The translations under genes and the position numbers were made by a program. The notes beneath the pieces are model-generated. The model was not told the DNA's origin. It did not search any database and worked only from the letters and a program-made list of their open reading frames with translations. Shown in pieces: positions 35,173 through 45,600 of a DNA stretch of 64,000 bases. The first letter of the stretch is position 1, and every line of letters begins with the position of its first letter. Source of the DNA: Pseudosulfitobacter pseudonitzschiae (GTDB lineage Bacteria > Pseudomonadota > Alphaproteobacteria > Rhodobacterales > Rhodobacteraceae); NCBI RefSeq assembly GCF_002222635.1, contig NZ_CP022415.1, positions 3,508,446-3,572,445 on the forward strand, in the 5' to 3' direction.

Positions 35173-36270
35173 ATGGCCGATCTGACCCTAAAAGCCCTTG
35201 ATAAACAATACGGAGCCTTCCATGCGGTGAAGGGTATTGATCTGGTCGTCGAAGACGGAGAATTCGTTGCCCTTGTCGGTCCGTCCGGCTGTGGCAAATC
35301 CACGACCCTGCGCATGATCGCGGGGCTCGAGGATATATCGGGTGGAGACATCTGCATTGGGACGCGGGTGGTAAACGACCTGCCACCGCGCAGCCGCAAC
35401 ATCTCGATGGTGTTCCAGTCATACGCTCTTTATCCGCATATGACTGTGGGCGAGAATATGGGGTTTTCGCTGAAGATCGCAGGCAAGGATCAGGCGACGA
35501 TTAAGGCAGCTGTGGACAAGGCGGCCACCATTCTGGAGATCGAACAACTGCTTGACCGCAGGCCCGCGCAACTGTCTGGCGGCCAGCGTCAGCGGGTGGC
35601 CATGGGCCGTGCTATCGTGCGCGACCCCGATGTGTTCCTGTTCGACGAGCCGCTGTCGAACCTTGACGCCAAACTGCGCGGGCAGATGCGCACCGAGATC
35701 AAGCGCCTGCATGCCAGACTGGCAGCCACGATTATCTATGTGACGCACGATCAGGTCGAAGCGATGACGTTGGCGGACCGGATTGTCATCATGCGTGACG
35801 GGAACATCGAACAGGTCGGCACCCCCGATCAGGTGTTCAACCGTCCGGCTTCGCAGTTCGTGGCGGGCTTTATCGGCTCGCCCCCGATGAACATGGTTGA
35901 GGCCCGCGTGACCGGACAAAGCCTGAAGTTTCCGGATGATACGACAATCCCGCTGCCATCGGCTTTTGCCTATCTGGCCGATGGCAGGAAGGTGATTTTT
36001 GGTCTGCGACCTGACGATATCTATCCTGACGGTCACGGTATCGACACAAGCGCAGGGCGCGACGTGACGGTGTTGGATCTGATGGTGAACCTGTCAGAGC
36101 CTTTGGGCAATGAAACGCTGTTGTTTGCTGGCTTTGGCGGTGCCGAGTGGACCTCGCGCATGCTGAACCCGCGCGAGGTGCGACGGGGCACGCAGTTGTC
36201 GTTCCGTCTCGACCTAGCCAAGGCGCATCTGTTTGACGCTGAAACTGGTGACACGCTGAGGGTCGACTGA
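35173..36270 (+). CDS. Sugar ABC transporter ATPase (MalK/UgpC type)
   Basis: The 365-residue ATPase has Walker A GPSGCGKST, signature LSGGQRQRVAMGRAIVRDPDVFLFDEPLSNLDAKLR and a C-terminal TOBE-like regulatory domain (about 240-365). It energises the importer. Its TGA overlaps the ATG of the next gene. Confidence 0.93.
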   Translation: MADLTLKALDKQYGAFHAVKGIDLVVEDGEFVALVGPSGCGKSTTLRMIAGLEDISGGDICIGTRVVNDLPPRSRNISMVFQSYALYPHMTVGENMGFSLKIAGKDQATIKAAVDKAATILEIEQLLDRRPAQLSGGQRQRVAMGRAIVRDPDVFLFDEPLSNLDAKLRGQMRTEIKRLHARLAATIIYVTHDQVEAMTLADRIVIMRDGNIEQVGTPDQVFNRPASQFVAGFIGSPPMNMVEARVTGQSLKFPDDTTIPLPSAFAYLADGRKVIFGLRPDDIYPDGHGIDTSAGRDVTVLDLMVNLSEPLGNETLLFAGFGGAEWTSRMLNPREVRRGTQLSFRLDLAKAHLFDAETGDTLRVD

Positions 36271-37388
36271 TGGCACGCATTACGCGGGTTGAACTGGCGA
36301 TGGTGGATCTGGCCCCAAAGGTCAGACGGACCGACGCCATCCAGAGTTTTGTCAGTCAGGAAACCCCGATGGTCACGATCACGGATAGTGACGGGGCCAT
36401 CGGGCGGGGGTATTCATATACCATTGGCACAGGTGGTTCGTCAGTCATGCGTCTTCTGCGCGACCATCTTGCCCCCCGCCTGATCGGCCGCGAGGCGACC
36501 GAGGTCGAGGCGATCTGGCATGATCTTGAAACGCTGACCCACGCCACAACCATCGGCGCGATTACCAGCATATCACTGGCAGCCATCGACACCGCGCTGT
36601 GGGATCTGCGCTGCCGCAAGGCCAGTCTGCCCCTGTGGCGGATGGCGGGTGGCGCACGTTCCTCTGCGCACTGTTACACCACCGAAGGCGGCTGGCTGCA
36701 TCTGGAACCGCAAGCGCTTGTCGACGATGCGCTGGCCGCTAAAGAGGCAGGTTTCACCGGATCAAAGGTCAAAATCGGCAAGCCAACGGCATCCGAAGAT
36801 GTGGCCCGTATTGCGTCCCTGCGCGACGCGCTTGGCGGCGGATACGAGATTATGACTGACGCCAACCAGAGTTTTTCACGCGACACTGCACGTCGCCGTG
36901 CCGAGGCCCTGCGTCCCTATGATCTGGCATGGATAGAAGAGCCGCTGCCTGCGGATGATATTGAGGGGCATATCGATCTGGCCCGCGCCGCCGCCATGCC
37001 GATCGCGGTGGGCGAGTCGCTTTATTCGATCCGTCATTTCGCCAGCTATATCGCACGGGATGCGGCCAGTATCATTCAGGTCGATGCGGGCCGGATCGGG
37101 GGCATCACCCCTTGGCTGAAGGTTGCCCATATGGCCGAATGTTTTGATATTGCGATCTGTCCGCATTTTCTGATGGAGCTGCACGTCAGTCTGGTCTGCG
37201 CCGTGCCGAACGGGCGCTATGTCGAATATATCCCCCAGCTGGACGAGATCACGCAATCGGGGCTGACGATACAGGGCGGCCGCGCACTGGCCCCCGACAC
37301 AGCAGGCATCGGCATCGACTGGGACGAAGATGCCCTGCGCGACCGTGCCATTGCCGAATTCAACTGCGACATCAGGGAGGGCGCGTAA
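36270..37388 (+). CDS. Mandelate racemase/muconate lactonizing enzyme family protein (sugar-acid dehydratase-like)
   Basis: The 372-residue enolase-superfamily protein has K166/K168 (SKVKIGK), metal ligands D197, E223 and E249 (TDANQSF, IEEPL, VGESL), and a D272/H299 dyad (VDAGRIGG, CPHFLMELH). A K plus His-Asp set defines the mandelate racemase subgroup, whose members mostly dehydrate or racemise acid sugars. It is the second such enzyme in the locus, distinct from the L-fuconate dehydratase at 40783, so it may act on another acid sugar or an epimer. Confidence 0.88.
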   Translation: MARITRVELAMVDLAPKVRRTDAIQSFVSQETPMVTITDSDGAIGRGYSYTIGTGGSSVMRLLRDHLAPRLIGREATEVEAIWHDLETLTHATTIGAITSISLAAIDTALWDLRCRKASLPLWRMAGGARSSAHCYTTEGGWLHLEPQALVDDALAAKEAGFTGSKVKIGKPTASEDVARIASLRDALGGGYEIMTDANQSFSRDTARRRAEALRPYDLAWIEEPLPADDIEGHIDLARAAAMPIAVGESLYSIRHFASYIARDAASIIQVDAGRIGGITPWLKVAHMAECFDIAICPHFLMELHVSLVCAVPNGRYVEYIPQLDEITQSGLTIQGGRALAPDTAGIGIDWDEDALRDRAIAEFNCDIREGA

Positions 37389-37717
37389 TGGTACGTATGG
37401 GGTCTGTCATCGGACTGCGACCGGAAAAGATCGCCGAGTACAAAGCCCTGCACGCCAACGCCTGGCCCGAGGTTCTGGCCACGATTTCGGCCTGCAATAT
37501 CCGCAACTACGTCATTTATCTGCGCGAGCCGGAAAACCTGCTGTTCGCCAGTTTCGAATACCACGGCGACGACTGGGCGGCGGATCAGGCAAAGATGGCC
37601 GCCGACCCCGTGACGCAAAAGTGGTGGGCGGTTTGCATGCCGTGCCAGCGCAAACTGGACACTGCCGCAGAAGCGGACTGGTGGGCCCCGATGGAAGAGG
37701 TGTTTTTCCATGACTGA
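37388..37717 (+). CDS. L-rhamnose/L-fucose mutarotase family protein
   Basis: The 109-residue protein matches the COG3254 mutarotases: MGSVIGLRPEKIAEYKALHANAWPEVLATISACNIRNYVIYL, with the conserved H and W of the active site, then KWWAVC-type core and a C-terminal EEVFFHD like the family end. It would speed alpha/beta anomer interconversion of the imported 6-deoxyhexose. It overlaps both neighbours (37388 and 37710). Confidence 0.88.
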   Translation: MVRMGSVIGLRPEKIAEYKALHANAWPEVLATISACNIRNYVIYLREPENLLFASFEYHGDDWAADQAKMAADPVTQKWWAVCMPCQRKLDTAAEADWWAPMEEVFFHD

Positions 37718-38762
37718 TACATTGCCACAAAGCTGGCCCGCCCCTGACACTCCCAGACCCGTTGTGATCTTTGGCGCAGGGTCTATCGTGCGCGATGCCC
37801 ATCTGCCTGCCTATGCCAAAGGTGGTTACCGTGTTGCGGGCATCTATGATCCCGATCTGTCAAAGGCGCGGGAGCTGGCCGCCGTGCAGGGCTGTGCCGT
37901 TTATTCGACGATGGATGAGGCTGCTGCGGTTCCGGATGCGGTGTTTGATCTTGCTACACCGCCTGCGGCCCACGCCGGAGTGCTGGCGGCCCTGCCGCGT
38001 GGTTCGGCGGTGTTGGTGCAGAAACCTTTTGGTGCGGATCTGGCAGCAGCGACAGAGGTTCTGAAAGTCTGTCGTGACCGTGATCTGACCGCCGCAGTCA
38101 ACTTCCAGCTTCGGTTCGCGCCCATGATGATCGCGCTGAAGGCCGCTATTGATCGGGGTGATTTGGGGCAGATTGTCGATATAGAGATGCACGGCGTTCT
38201 CGACACACCTTGGGAACTCTGGTCATTCCTTGACGGGCTGCCGCGCATCGAAATCACGATGCATTCGATCCACTACCTTGACCTGATCCGCCACCTTGTC
38301 GGGGCGCCGCGCGGCGTCCATGCTTGTTCGCTGGGGCACCCGTCGCACAAGGTGGCCCAGACACGGACATCGGCGATACTGGATTACGGCCCGGACCTGC
38401 GCTGCACCCTGTCGATAAACCACGATTGGGTCTTTGGCCCCGACCACCAGGTCTGCGAACTGCGGGTGGCGGGAACAAAAGGGGCTGCGTTTGCGCAACT
38501 GGGCGTGAACCTGAATTATCCGAAGGGTGCGCCGGACATCCTGCGAATCTGCCGTAAAGGTGAAGACTGGTGCGATGTGCCGCTGTCAGGCGCGTGGTTT
38601 CCCGACGCTTTTGTCGGGCGGATGCACAACCTTCAACGCGCCGCCGCAGGGTCGGAACCACTTGTTTCTGATGCCGGCGACAGCTGGAAAACCATGGCGC
38701 TGGTCGAGGCCTGCTATGCCTCTGCCCGCCAGCCTGCCACACCAATCGAGGACCTGACATGA
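37710..38762 (+). CDS. Gfo/Idh/MocA family oxidoreductase (candidate sugar 1-dehydrogenase)
   Basis: The 350-residue NAD(P)-dependent enzyme has a Rossmann motif ([22 protein letters not shown]) and the family's K-P motif (VQKPFG in place of EKP). In this locus it could oxidise the sugar at C1 to the lactone, the first step of the non-phosphorylating route, since the only other dehydrogenase (SDR at 39208) looks like a later-step enzyme. Confidence 0.83.
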   Translation: MTDTLPQSWPAPDTPRPVVIFGAGSIVRDAHLPAYAKGGYRVAGIYDPDLSKARELAAVQGCAVYSTMDEAAAVPDAVFDLATPPAAHAGVLAALPRGSAVLVQKPFGADLAAATEVLKVCRDRDLTAAVNFQLRFAPMMIALKAAIDRGDLGQIVDIEMHGVLDTPWELWSFLDGLPRIEITMHSIHYLDLIRHLVGAPRGVHACSLGHPSHKVAQTRTSAILDYGPDLRCTLSINHDWVFGPDHQVCELRVAGTKGAAFAQLGVNLNYPKGAPDILRICRKGEDWCDVPLSGAWFPDAFVGRMHNLQRAAAGSEPLVSDAGDSWKTMALVEACYASARQPATPIEDLT

Positions 38763-39211
38763 CAGAACGCCCCCGCCATTTTGAAGATATCGAGATCGGA
38801 GAGACACGCACCACCTATGGCCGCACGATCACCGAAACGGATTTTGTCGTACATGCCGGTCATACAGGCGATTATTTCCCGCACCATATGGATGCGGAGT
38901 TTATGGCCAAAAGCGAATTCGGCGCGCGGATTGCCCATGGCACGCTGGTTTTTGCCGTCGGCATCGGGCTGACCGCGACCGAAATCAACCCACTTTCGTT
39001 TTCTTACGGCTACGACCGTTTGCGCTTTGTCCGTCCGGTCCTGATCGGGGACACGATTCGCACACGGATCACAGCTGCCCGCAAGGAAGATGACCCCAAG
39101 CGCCCACAGATGGGGCGGCTGTTTGAAACCGTCGAGGTTGTCAACCAGCGTGAAGAGGTCGTGTTGGCCTGCGAGCATATTTACATCGTCGAAAAGAGGA
39201 AACCTGCATGA
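38759..39211 (+). CDS. MaoC-family (R)-specific hydratase-like protein
   Basis: The 150-residue hotdog-fold protein carries the hydratase motif [29 protein letters not shown], with the Asp and His usual for MaoC dehydratases, and [31 protein letters not shown]. MaoC enzymes normally hydrate 2-enoyl-CoA thioesters. No CoA step belongs to the standard L-fucose route, so its presence, overlapping both neighbours by 4 bases, is notable. It may work with the class III CoA-transferase at 27837. Confidence 0.85.
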   Translation: MTERPRHFEDIEIGETRTTYGRTITETDFVVHAGHTGDYFPHHMDAEFMAKSEFGARIAHGTLVFAVGIGLTATEINPLSFSYGYDRLRFVRPVLIGDTIRTRITAARKEDDPKRPQMGRLFETVEVVNQREEVVLACEHIYIVEKRKPA

Positions 39212-39930
39212 TGGATTTGTCGGGGCAGGTCGTGCTTATCACGGCGGCAGCGCAGGGAATTGGACGTGCCAGTGCGCTGGCCTTCTCACAAGCTGGTGCC
39301 ACGGTTCACGCGACCGACATCAATGCCAGCGGGCTGGCAGGGCTGGAGGGGTGCACCACCCATGCCCTTGATGTGCTGGATGGTCCTGCGGTGCAATCGC
39401 TGTGCGACCGGATCGGGCGGATCAACGTACTGTTCAACTGCGCGGGTGTGGTCCATGGCGGCAGTATTCTGGACATGCCGGAAGGCGATCTGGACTTTGC
39501 TTTTGACCTGAACGTCAAAGCGATGGTGCGGACAATTCGTGCCGTTCTGCCACAGATGCTGGACCGGCGTCAGGGCTGCATCATCAACATGAGTTCGGTG
39601 GCGTCCAGCATCAAGGGTGTACCGAACCGCTTTGCCTATTCCGCGACCAAGGCGGCAGTGCTGGGGCTGACCAAGTCGGTCGCGGCGGACTACGTCGGGC
39701 AGGGCGTGCGCTGCAATGCGATCTGTCCGGGCACAGTACAGTCGCCATCCCTTGATCAGCGTCTGGCGGCGACGGGCGACTATGACAAGGCGCGCGCCGA
39801 TTTCGTTGCACGTCAGCCTATGGGGCGCATCGGAGAAGCCGAAGAGATTGCCGATCTGGCCGTCTATCTGGCGGCAGCAACCTATTCCACCGGTCAGGCC
39901 GTCTGCATTGACGGCGGCTGGACAATCTAA
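39208..39930 (+). CDS. SDR oxidoreductase, 2-keto-3-deoxy-L-fuconate dehydrogenase-like
   Basis: The 240-residue short-chain dehydrogenase resembles BDH2/DHRS6 and the Xanthomonas 2-keto-3-deoxy-L-fuconate dehydrogenase: [30 protein letters not shown], catalytic S129/S130 with Y144 and K148 (YSATK), and C-terminal [15 protein letters not shown]. The TAAAQGIG glycine motif is typical of that subgroup. It probably oxidises 2-keto-3-deoxy-L-fuconate to the 2,4-diketo acid cleaved by the next gene's product. Confidence 0.85.
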   Translation: MMDLSGQVVLITAAAQGIGRASALAFSQAGATVHATDINASGLAGLEGCTTHALDVLDGPAVQSLCDRIGRINVLFNCAGVVHGGSILDMPEGDLDFAFDLNVKAMVRTIRAVLPQMLDRRQGCIINMSSVASSIKGVPNRFAYSATKAAVLGLTKSVAADYVGQGVRCNAICPGTVQSPSLDQRLAATGDYDKARADFVARQPMGRIGEAEEIADLAVYLAAATYSTGQAVCIDGGWTI

Positions 39931-39940
39931 AGGACACCTT

Positions 39941-40786
39941 ATGAAACTTCTACGTTTTGGCGCGAACGGTGCCGAAAAACCCGGCCTGCTGCACATTGAC
40001 GGTACCATTCGTGATTTGTCGGGTGTCGTTCCCGATCTGGCGGGTGCCGTGCTGCATCCCGAAGGGCTGGCCAAAATCGCAGCCACCGATGCTGGCAGTC
40101 TGCCGTTGGTAGATACCGGTGCACGCCTTGGACCCTGCGTTGCGGGCACGGGAAAATTTATCTGTATCGGTCTGAATTACGCCGACCATGCTGCCGAATC
40201 CGGTTTGGATGTGCCGCCCGAGCCGGTGATTTTCATGAAGGCCACGTCGGCCATCTGCGGGCCGAACGATCCCATCATTATCCCGCGCGACAGCGAAAAG
40301 ACCGATTGGGAGGTCGAACTGGCCGTGATTATCGGCAAGCCTGCCAAATATGTCTCTGAAGCGCAGGCGATGGATCACGTTGCGGGCTATGCTGTCACCA
40401 ACGACGTCAGCGAACGTGCGTTCCAGACGGAACGTGCGGGACAGTGGACCAAGGGCAAGAGTTGCGACAATTTCGGGCAAATCGGCCCTTGGCTGGTGAC
40501 AAAGGACGAGATCCCCGATCCCCAGAACTTGCCGATGTGGCTGACGGTCAACGGCGAAAAGATGCAAGACGGGTCGACCAGGACAATGGTTTACGGTGTT
40601 GCCCATGTTGTCAGCTACCTGTCGCAATTCATGACCCTTCACGCGGGTGATGTGATCTCGACTGGCACCCCGCCGGGGGTGGGGCTGGGCATGAAACCGC
40701 CGCGCTATTTGAAGGCCGGTGACGTGGTTGAATTGGGCATCGAAGGCCTTGGTCGGCAGCGGCAGGATGTGGTGGCCGACCAATGA
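39941..40786 (+). CDS. Fumarylacetoacetate hydrolase family, probable 2,4-diketo-3-deoxy-L-fuconate hydrolase
   Basis: The 281-residue protein has the FAH core: ICIGLNYADHAAES, EPVIFMKATSAICGPNDPIIIPRDSEKTDWEVELAVIIGK with metal-binding E/E/D positions, and ISTGTPPGVGLGMKPPRYLKAGDVV. Members of this group cleave 2,4-diketo-3-deoxy acids to pyruvate plus an hydroxy acid, which for L-fucose gives pyruvate and L-lactate. AAAGGA lies upstream of the ATG; its stop overlaps the dehydratase start by 4 bases. Confidence 0.88.
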   Translation: MKLLRFGANGAEKPGLLHIDGTIRDLSGVVPDLAGAVLHPEGLAKIAATDAGSLPLVDTGARLGPCVAGTGKFICIGLNYADHAAESGLDVPPEPVIFMKATSAICGPNDPIIIPRDSEKTDWEVELAVIIGKPAKYVSEAQAMDHVAGYAVTNDVSERAFQTERAGQWTKGKSCDNFGQIGPWLVTKDEIPDPQNLPMWLTVNGEKMQDGSTRTMVYGVAHVVSYLSQFMTLHAGDVISTGTPPGVGLGMKPPRYLKAGDVVELGIEGLGRQRQDVVADQ

Positions 40787-42051
40787 CCAAAATCACCGGT
40801 GCACGCAGCCTTGATCTGCGGTTTCCGTCCGAAGGTGCGCTTGACGGGTCCGACGCGATGAACCGCGATCCGGTTTATTCGGCGGCCTATGTCATTCTGG
40901 AAACCGATGGCGATCACGAAGGGCACGGGCTGACGTTTACCATCGGGCGCGGCAACGAACTGTGCGTGGCGGCCATCGATGCGCTGGCCCCGCGACTGGT
41001 GGGGCTGGACCTTGTCGACATTATTGCCGATCCGGCCGCATTCTGGCGCCATCTGACCGGCGACAGCCAGTTGCGCTGGGTCGGGCCGGAAAAAGGCGTG
41101 ATCCATCTGGCGACGGGCGCATTGGTCAATGCGGTCTGGGATCTGTTGGCGCGCGAGGCGGGCAAGCCGGTTTGGCGGCTTGTCGCGGAAATGCCCGCGG
41201 AAGATATCCTGAAGATTGTCGATTTCCGCTATCTGACCGATGTCCTGACGCCGCAGGAGGCATTGGCGATCCTGAAACGTGCGGAAACGGGCAAGGCCGA
41301 GCGGATCGCGCAACTCGAGGCGGAAGGCTATCCTTGCTATACGACGTCTGCGGGCTGGCTTGGTTATTCCGACGACAAGTTGCGGCGGCTTTGCCGCGCG
41401 GCGAAAGACGCGGGTTTCAGTCATGTCAAGATGAAGGTCGGGCAGGACATCGACGACGACATCCGCCGCCTGACCATCGCGCGCGAAGAATTGGGACCAG
41501 ACATCCGTCTGATGATTGATGCCAACCAGATGTGGGAGGTCGATCAGGCCATCGACTGGGTTGGCAAGCTTGCTTTTGTATCGCCCTATTTCATCGAAGA
41601 GCCGACCAGCCCTGACGATATTCTGGGTCACAAGGCGATCCGCGACGCGGTGCATCCAGTCAAGGTGGCCACCGGCGAGATGTGTCAGAACCGGATCATG
41701 TTCAAACAGTTCATTGCCAGCGGTGCCATCGATATTGTCCAGATTGACGCCTGCCGTCTGGGTGGCTTGAACGAGGTTCTTGCGGTTCTTCTGGTCGCGG
41801 CGAAATACAACCTGCCAGTCTGGCCCCATGCCGGTGGCGTTGGCTTGTGCGAATATGTCCAACACCTGTCGATGATCGACTTCGCAGCTGTATCGGGCGT
41901 TATGGAAGGACGGGTCATAGAATTTGTGGATCACTTGCACGAGCATTTTGTTGACCCTTGTGTGGTCAAAGGCGGGCGCTATCTCGCTCCGCGGCAATCG
42001 GGGTTCTCGATTGAAATCCGCGACGAGACGCTTGATCGAAACCGTGTCTAA
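40783..42051 (+). CDS. L-fuconate dehydratase
   Basis: The 422-residue enolase-superfamily enzyme matches the FucD/ENOSF1 group in length and sequence (ITGARSLDLRFPSEGALDGSDAMNRDP, EGHGLTFTIGRGNELCVAAI). Catalytic and metal residues are K216/K218 (HVKMKVG), D246 (IDANQMW), E272 (IEEPT), E299 (ATGEM) and the D322/H349 dyad. It removes water from L-fuconate to give 2-keto-3-deoxy-L-fuconate. This is the clearest substrate marker in the locus, with L-galactonate or D-arabinonate as possible side substrates. It is the last gene of the operon, followed by a terminator. Confidence 0.9.
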   Translation: MTKITGARSLDLRFPSEGALDGSDAMNRDPVYSAAYVILETDGDHEGHGLTFTIGRGNELCVAAIDALAPRLVGLDLVDIIADPAAFWRHLTGDSQLRWVGPEKGVIHLATGALVNAVWDLLAREAGKPVWRLVAEMPAEDILKIVDFRYLTDVLTPQEALAILKRAETGKAERIAQLEAEGYPCYTTSAGWLGYSDDKLRRLCRAAKDAGFSHVKMKVGQDIDDDIRRLTIAREELGPDIRLMIDANQMWEVDQAIDWVGKLAFVSPYFIEEPTSPDDILGHKAIRDAVHPVKVATGEMCQNRIMFKQFIASGAIDIVQIDACRLGGLNEVLAVLLVAAKYNLPVWPHAGGVGLCEYVQHLSMIDFAAVSGVMEGRVIEFVDHLHEHFVDPCVVKGGRYLAPRQSGFSIEIRDETLDRNRV

Positions 42052-42168
42052 CCTGCTGTTTTTGCCATCACTCGGTTGCTTTCAACTGCTGAACTGTCAG
42101 GTAATCCGGTTTGATACCGGGCAAATGTGGCCGCGCCGAAATCCGGTGCCGTGAAGACCCGTTTTCGC

Positions 42169-42192
42169 CCGCCCGTTCCTTGGGACGGGCGG
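42169..42192 (+). terminator. Terminator after the sugar-acid operon
   Basis: A stem of 10 bp (42169-42178 with 42183-42192, one G-T wobble, loop CTTG) is followed by AGATTTTG. Confidence 0.75.
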
Positions 42193-42684
42193 AGATTTTG
42201 ATTGCAAACGTCAGTCGAACCTGAATCGCCGGCTAATCCCGCTGTTTATAAACGCTCGGATCGTGTCACGGGGCCGCTTGGCAATAACTGAACCAAAAAT
42301 TACACCATGTCCGTGGACGCTATCGGGCTGCAACGCGACAGTCCTGCGGCGGCTTATGAACCATTTGTCTCCGATTATGTGAACTCGAGAGAGTCTGCGG
42401 GGCGTGCCGCTACCCGTCAGAGTCCGGTGGTGATGTTTCTGCAATCTGGTCGTTTCATTGTTGAATTTTAAACAAGGTCCAAACTGCACTTGTTGCCATT
42501 GCGTCACATTCTTGCCGCAATCTATGAACAAGTGTGGACCCCAGTCAGTTAATACGACTAAGATTTTTTTAAGTAAGATCATGGACATCCAAGAATTTAA
42601 ACGGGTCAATAGCCGCTTCAAACGGCTTTGAACCCGAACTCACGGTCGTGAAACGGCCACAATTTATGAGAAAGAAAAATCTTT
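42193..42684. other. Long intergenic region upstream of the autotransporter gene
   Basis: Nothing protein-coding is convincing here. A minus-strand open frame of 136 codons (42621-42211) has no recognisable domain and no good ribosome-binding site. The region is AT-rich towards 42540-42684, as expected for a promoter, and contains the inverted repeat at 42476-42540. Confidence 0.5.
42476..42540. repeat. Inverted repeat upstream of the autotransporter
   Basis: GGTCC (42476-42480) and CACTTGTT (42487-42494) recur inverted as AACAAGTG (42527-42534) and GGACC (42536-42540), around a 32-base centre. It could be a hairpin in a long leader or a two-part operator. Confidence 0.45.
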
Positions 42685-45600
42685 ATGCAAACCATCCGTC
42701 AGATCGGCATACGCCAACGCAGCATCCGGCCCCGTTTCGGTCGGGCGGCTGTTCTTGCCTTTGTTCTGGCAACTGGGGGCATACTTTCGATGCCCGCCAC
42801 TGCGATCGCACAGGATTCGACATGGGATACGGTCGCAGACAACGATCAGGTGGATGGCGGCACAGGCGTCTGGGATGGCACAACCGCAAACTGGACCAAT
42901 GATGCAGGTGATACCAACCGCACATGGAACACTGCCGACAACGCATATTTTGATGGAACCGGCGGCGATGTGACCGTTTCGGGCCAGCAGGAAACCAGAT
43001 ATATCACTTTTCAGACAGACGGTTACACGATAACCGGCGACGCGCTGACTTTCAGCCCGATTAGCGGTACCGGTGTCACCGTGGCGACAGGCACGGCCAC
43101 AATCGCCAGCGACATCACATCGACCACCGGCTTTAACAAGGCCGGAAACGGAACACTGGTGCTGAGCGGGTCAAATTCGTTGGCTGGAACGCTGAACGTT
43201 TCCCGCGGCAATCTTGTTGCGACAAACGCCAATGCACTTTCCGACGTGACCAACTTCACGATGCAAAGCACCAACAGCGCGCTGAACGTCGATCTGGGCG
43301 GCGGTACCTTGTCGGTTACCAATTTGAACGTCAACTCGCCGGGCAGCAGCAGTCTGAACAATGGCATCCTGTCGGTTTCAGGCCTTGCGCAGTTGGGATA
43401 CAGCACGATCAATGCGGTGCTGGACGGTGCCGGAGAGTTTCGCAAATTGCTGTCCTACACCACAACGCTGAACGGGGTGAACACGCTGACCGGTGCGGTG
43501 AATGTCAACCAGGGTCAACTGGTGATCGGCGCGACCGGCAGCATTCTGAACACATCAGGAACCACAATCGCCGCGGGTGGCACGCTGAATGTCAACGGTG
43601 CAGGCGGCAACGCGATCAGCGATACCGGCACAATCGACAACAGCGGCAATTTCATCCTGACCGGCAGCGATGAAACCGTGGGGTCGATCTTTGGCAGCGG
43701 CAATATCAACCTGAACGGCAACACCCTGACAACTGGCAATGCGTCGGATGCGGCGATTTCGGGTGTCATCTCGGGGACAGGCGAGTTGGTCAAACAGGGC
43801 TCGGGAGTGCTGACCCTGTCGGGAACCAATACCTATTCGGGCGGTACTGCGATCAACAACGGTACCGTTACAACCGACAATGTTTCCGCACTGGGCACAG
43901 GAACCGTTGCCGTCAATGGTGGCAGTCTGAATCTTGCGTCCGACCTGTCGACAGGCACGCTGACGGGGACGGGGGATGTCACCAATGGCGGTCACCTTCT
44001 TACAGTCGGCGGCAACAACGTGTCTGGCACCTATGCGGGTGTTATGTCGGGTGACGGCGGGTTGACCAAGAACGGCACGGGCACACAAACTCTGTCGGGG
44101 GTCAACACCTACACTGGTGATACGACAATCACTGCGGGCGTTTTGCACGTCGCAACCGGTGGCAGGGCGGGGGCCACATCGGGCAGAATATCGGTGGCAT
44201 CCGGCGGTGCGCTTGAGCTGGGTGGCAGCGTCATTGTGACCAACCCGATGACAATATCCGGCAACGGAAGCGGATCTGGCGCGATTGTGTCGGCGGCGGG
44301 TAATAACAGCGTGGACGGCCAGATCACGCTGGCAAACGCAGCGACGATTGGTGCAGCGGGCGGTGCAATACTGAACGTCGGGGGCGGCATTGCTGGCACA
44401 GGACAGGATCTGACATTTGCAGGCGGGGGAAGCGTTCTGGTCACGGGGGCGATCACGACGGGAACCGGAGGCGTGACAAATACGGCGGGCGATCTCTATC
44501 TGCGCGGCACAAATACCTACACCGGTGCGACAACCGTAAACGGCGGCAGGGTCATTCTGGGCAATGGCAACGCCATAGCAGACACCGCTGCAATGGTCGT
44601 CAATTCGGGAGAGTTGATTGTTGAAACAAACGAGACAATCGGCACCCTTGCCGGATCGGGTCCGGTATCTCTGAACGCCAACAGGCTGACCGTGGCGGGC
44701 GTGGGATCGACTGAATTTTCTGGTGCGATGGGCGGCACTGGCGGCCTGAGCAAATCGGGCAGCGGCACGCTGACACTGACAGGTTCTAACGGCTATACCG
44801 GACTGACCGATGTCGCCGGCGGCACACTTGCCGTCACAGGGGGGGGTACGCTTGCCAGTAATTTGATACAGCTGAACGGCGGCGCTACGTTTCTGACCGA
44901 CGGGGGCGCGCTGAACTCTGGAACCATTATGCTGGTGAACGGTGCGGGCACCACAGCGCGCCTAACCGGAGATGAAACGGTTTATGGGATCGCCACTGCG
45001 GCGGGCACCATACTGGATCTTGACGGCGGGACGGTCACAATGATCGCCAATCCGACACTTGCAGGGTCGGTGACCGGTACAGGCGGCATCACCGCTTCCG
45101 GAACAAGCGCAAACATCACGCTGTCCGGCGCCAATGACTACACCGGCGCGACCACGATCACCGGCGGCGGCATCCTGCGTGTCGACAACGGCGCGGCCAT
45201 TGTCGATACCGGCGCGGTTGATGTCGTGGCTGGCACGTTTGAACTGCTTGCCAACGAGACAATCGGCACCTTGGCGGGCGCAGGGTCGGTGGCGCTGAAC
45301 GCCAACACCCTGGCCGTAGCGGGCGCGGGATCGACCGGATTTTCGGGCAGCGTCGGCGGGACAGGTGGCCTGAACAAATCGGGCAGCGGCACGCTGACAT
45401 TGTCGGGCACCAACGATTACACCGGCACGACCTCCATCAACGGCGGCACCCTGCGCGTCGACAACGGTGTGGCGATTATCGATACCGGCGCGGTTGATGT
45501 CGTGGCTGGCACGTTTGAACTGCTTGCCAACGAGACAATCGGCACCTTGGCGGGCGCAGGGTCGGTGGCGCTGAACGCCAACACCCTGACGGTAGCGGGC

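Noticed and set aside
40705..41997. Minus-strand open frame of 430 codons opposite L-fuconate dehydratase
   Set aside because: Codon-mirrored shadow; no motif and no ribosome-binding site.
42211..42621. Possible 136-residue minus-strand gene in the region before the autotransporter
   Set aside because: No domain, no convincing start signal, and basic shadow-like composition; left as intergenic.
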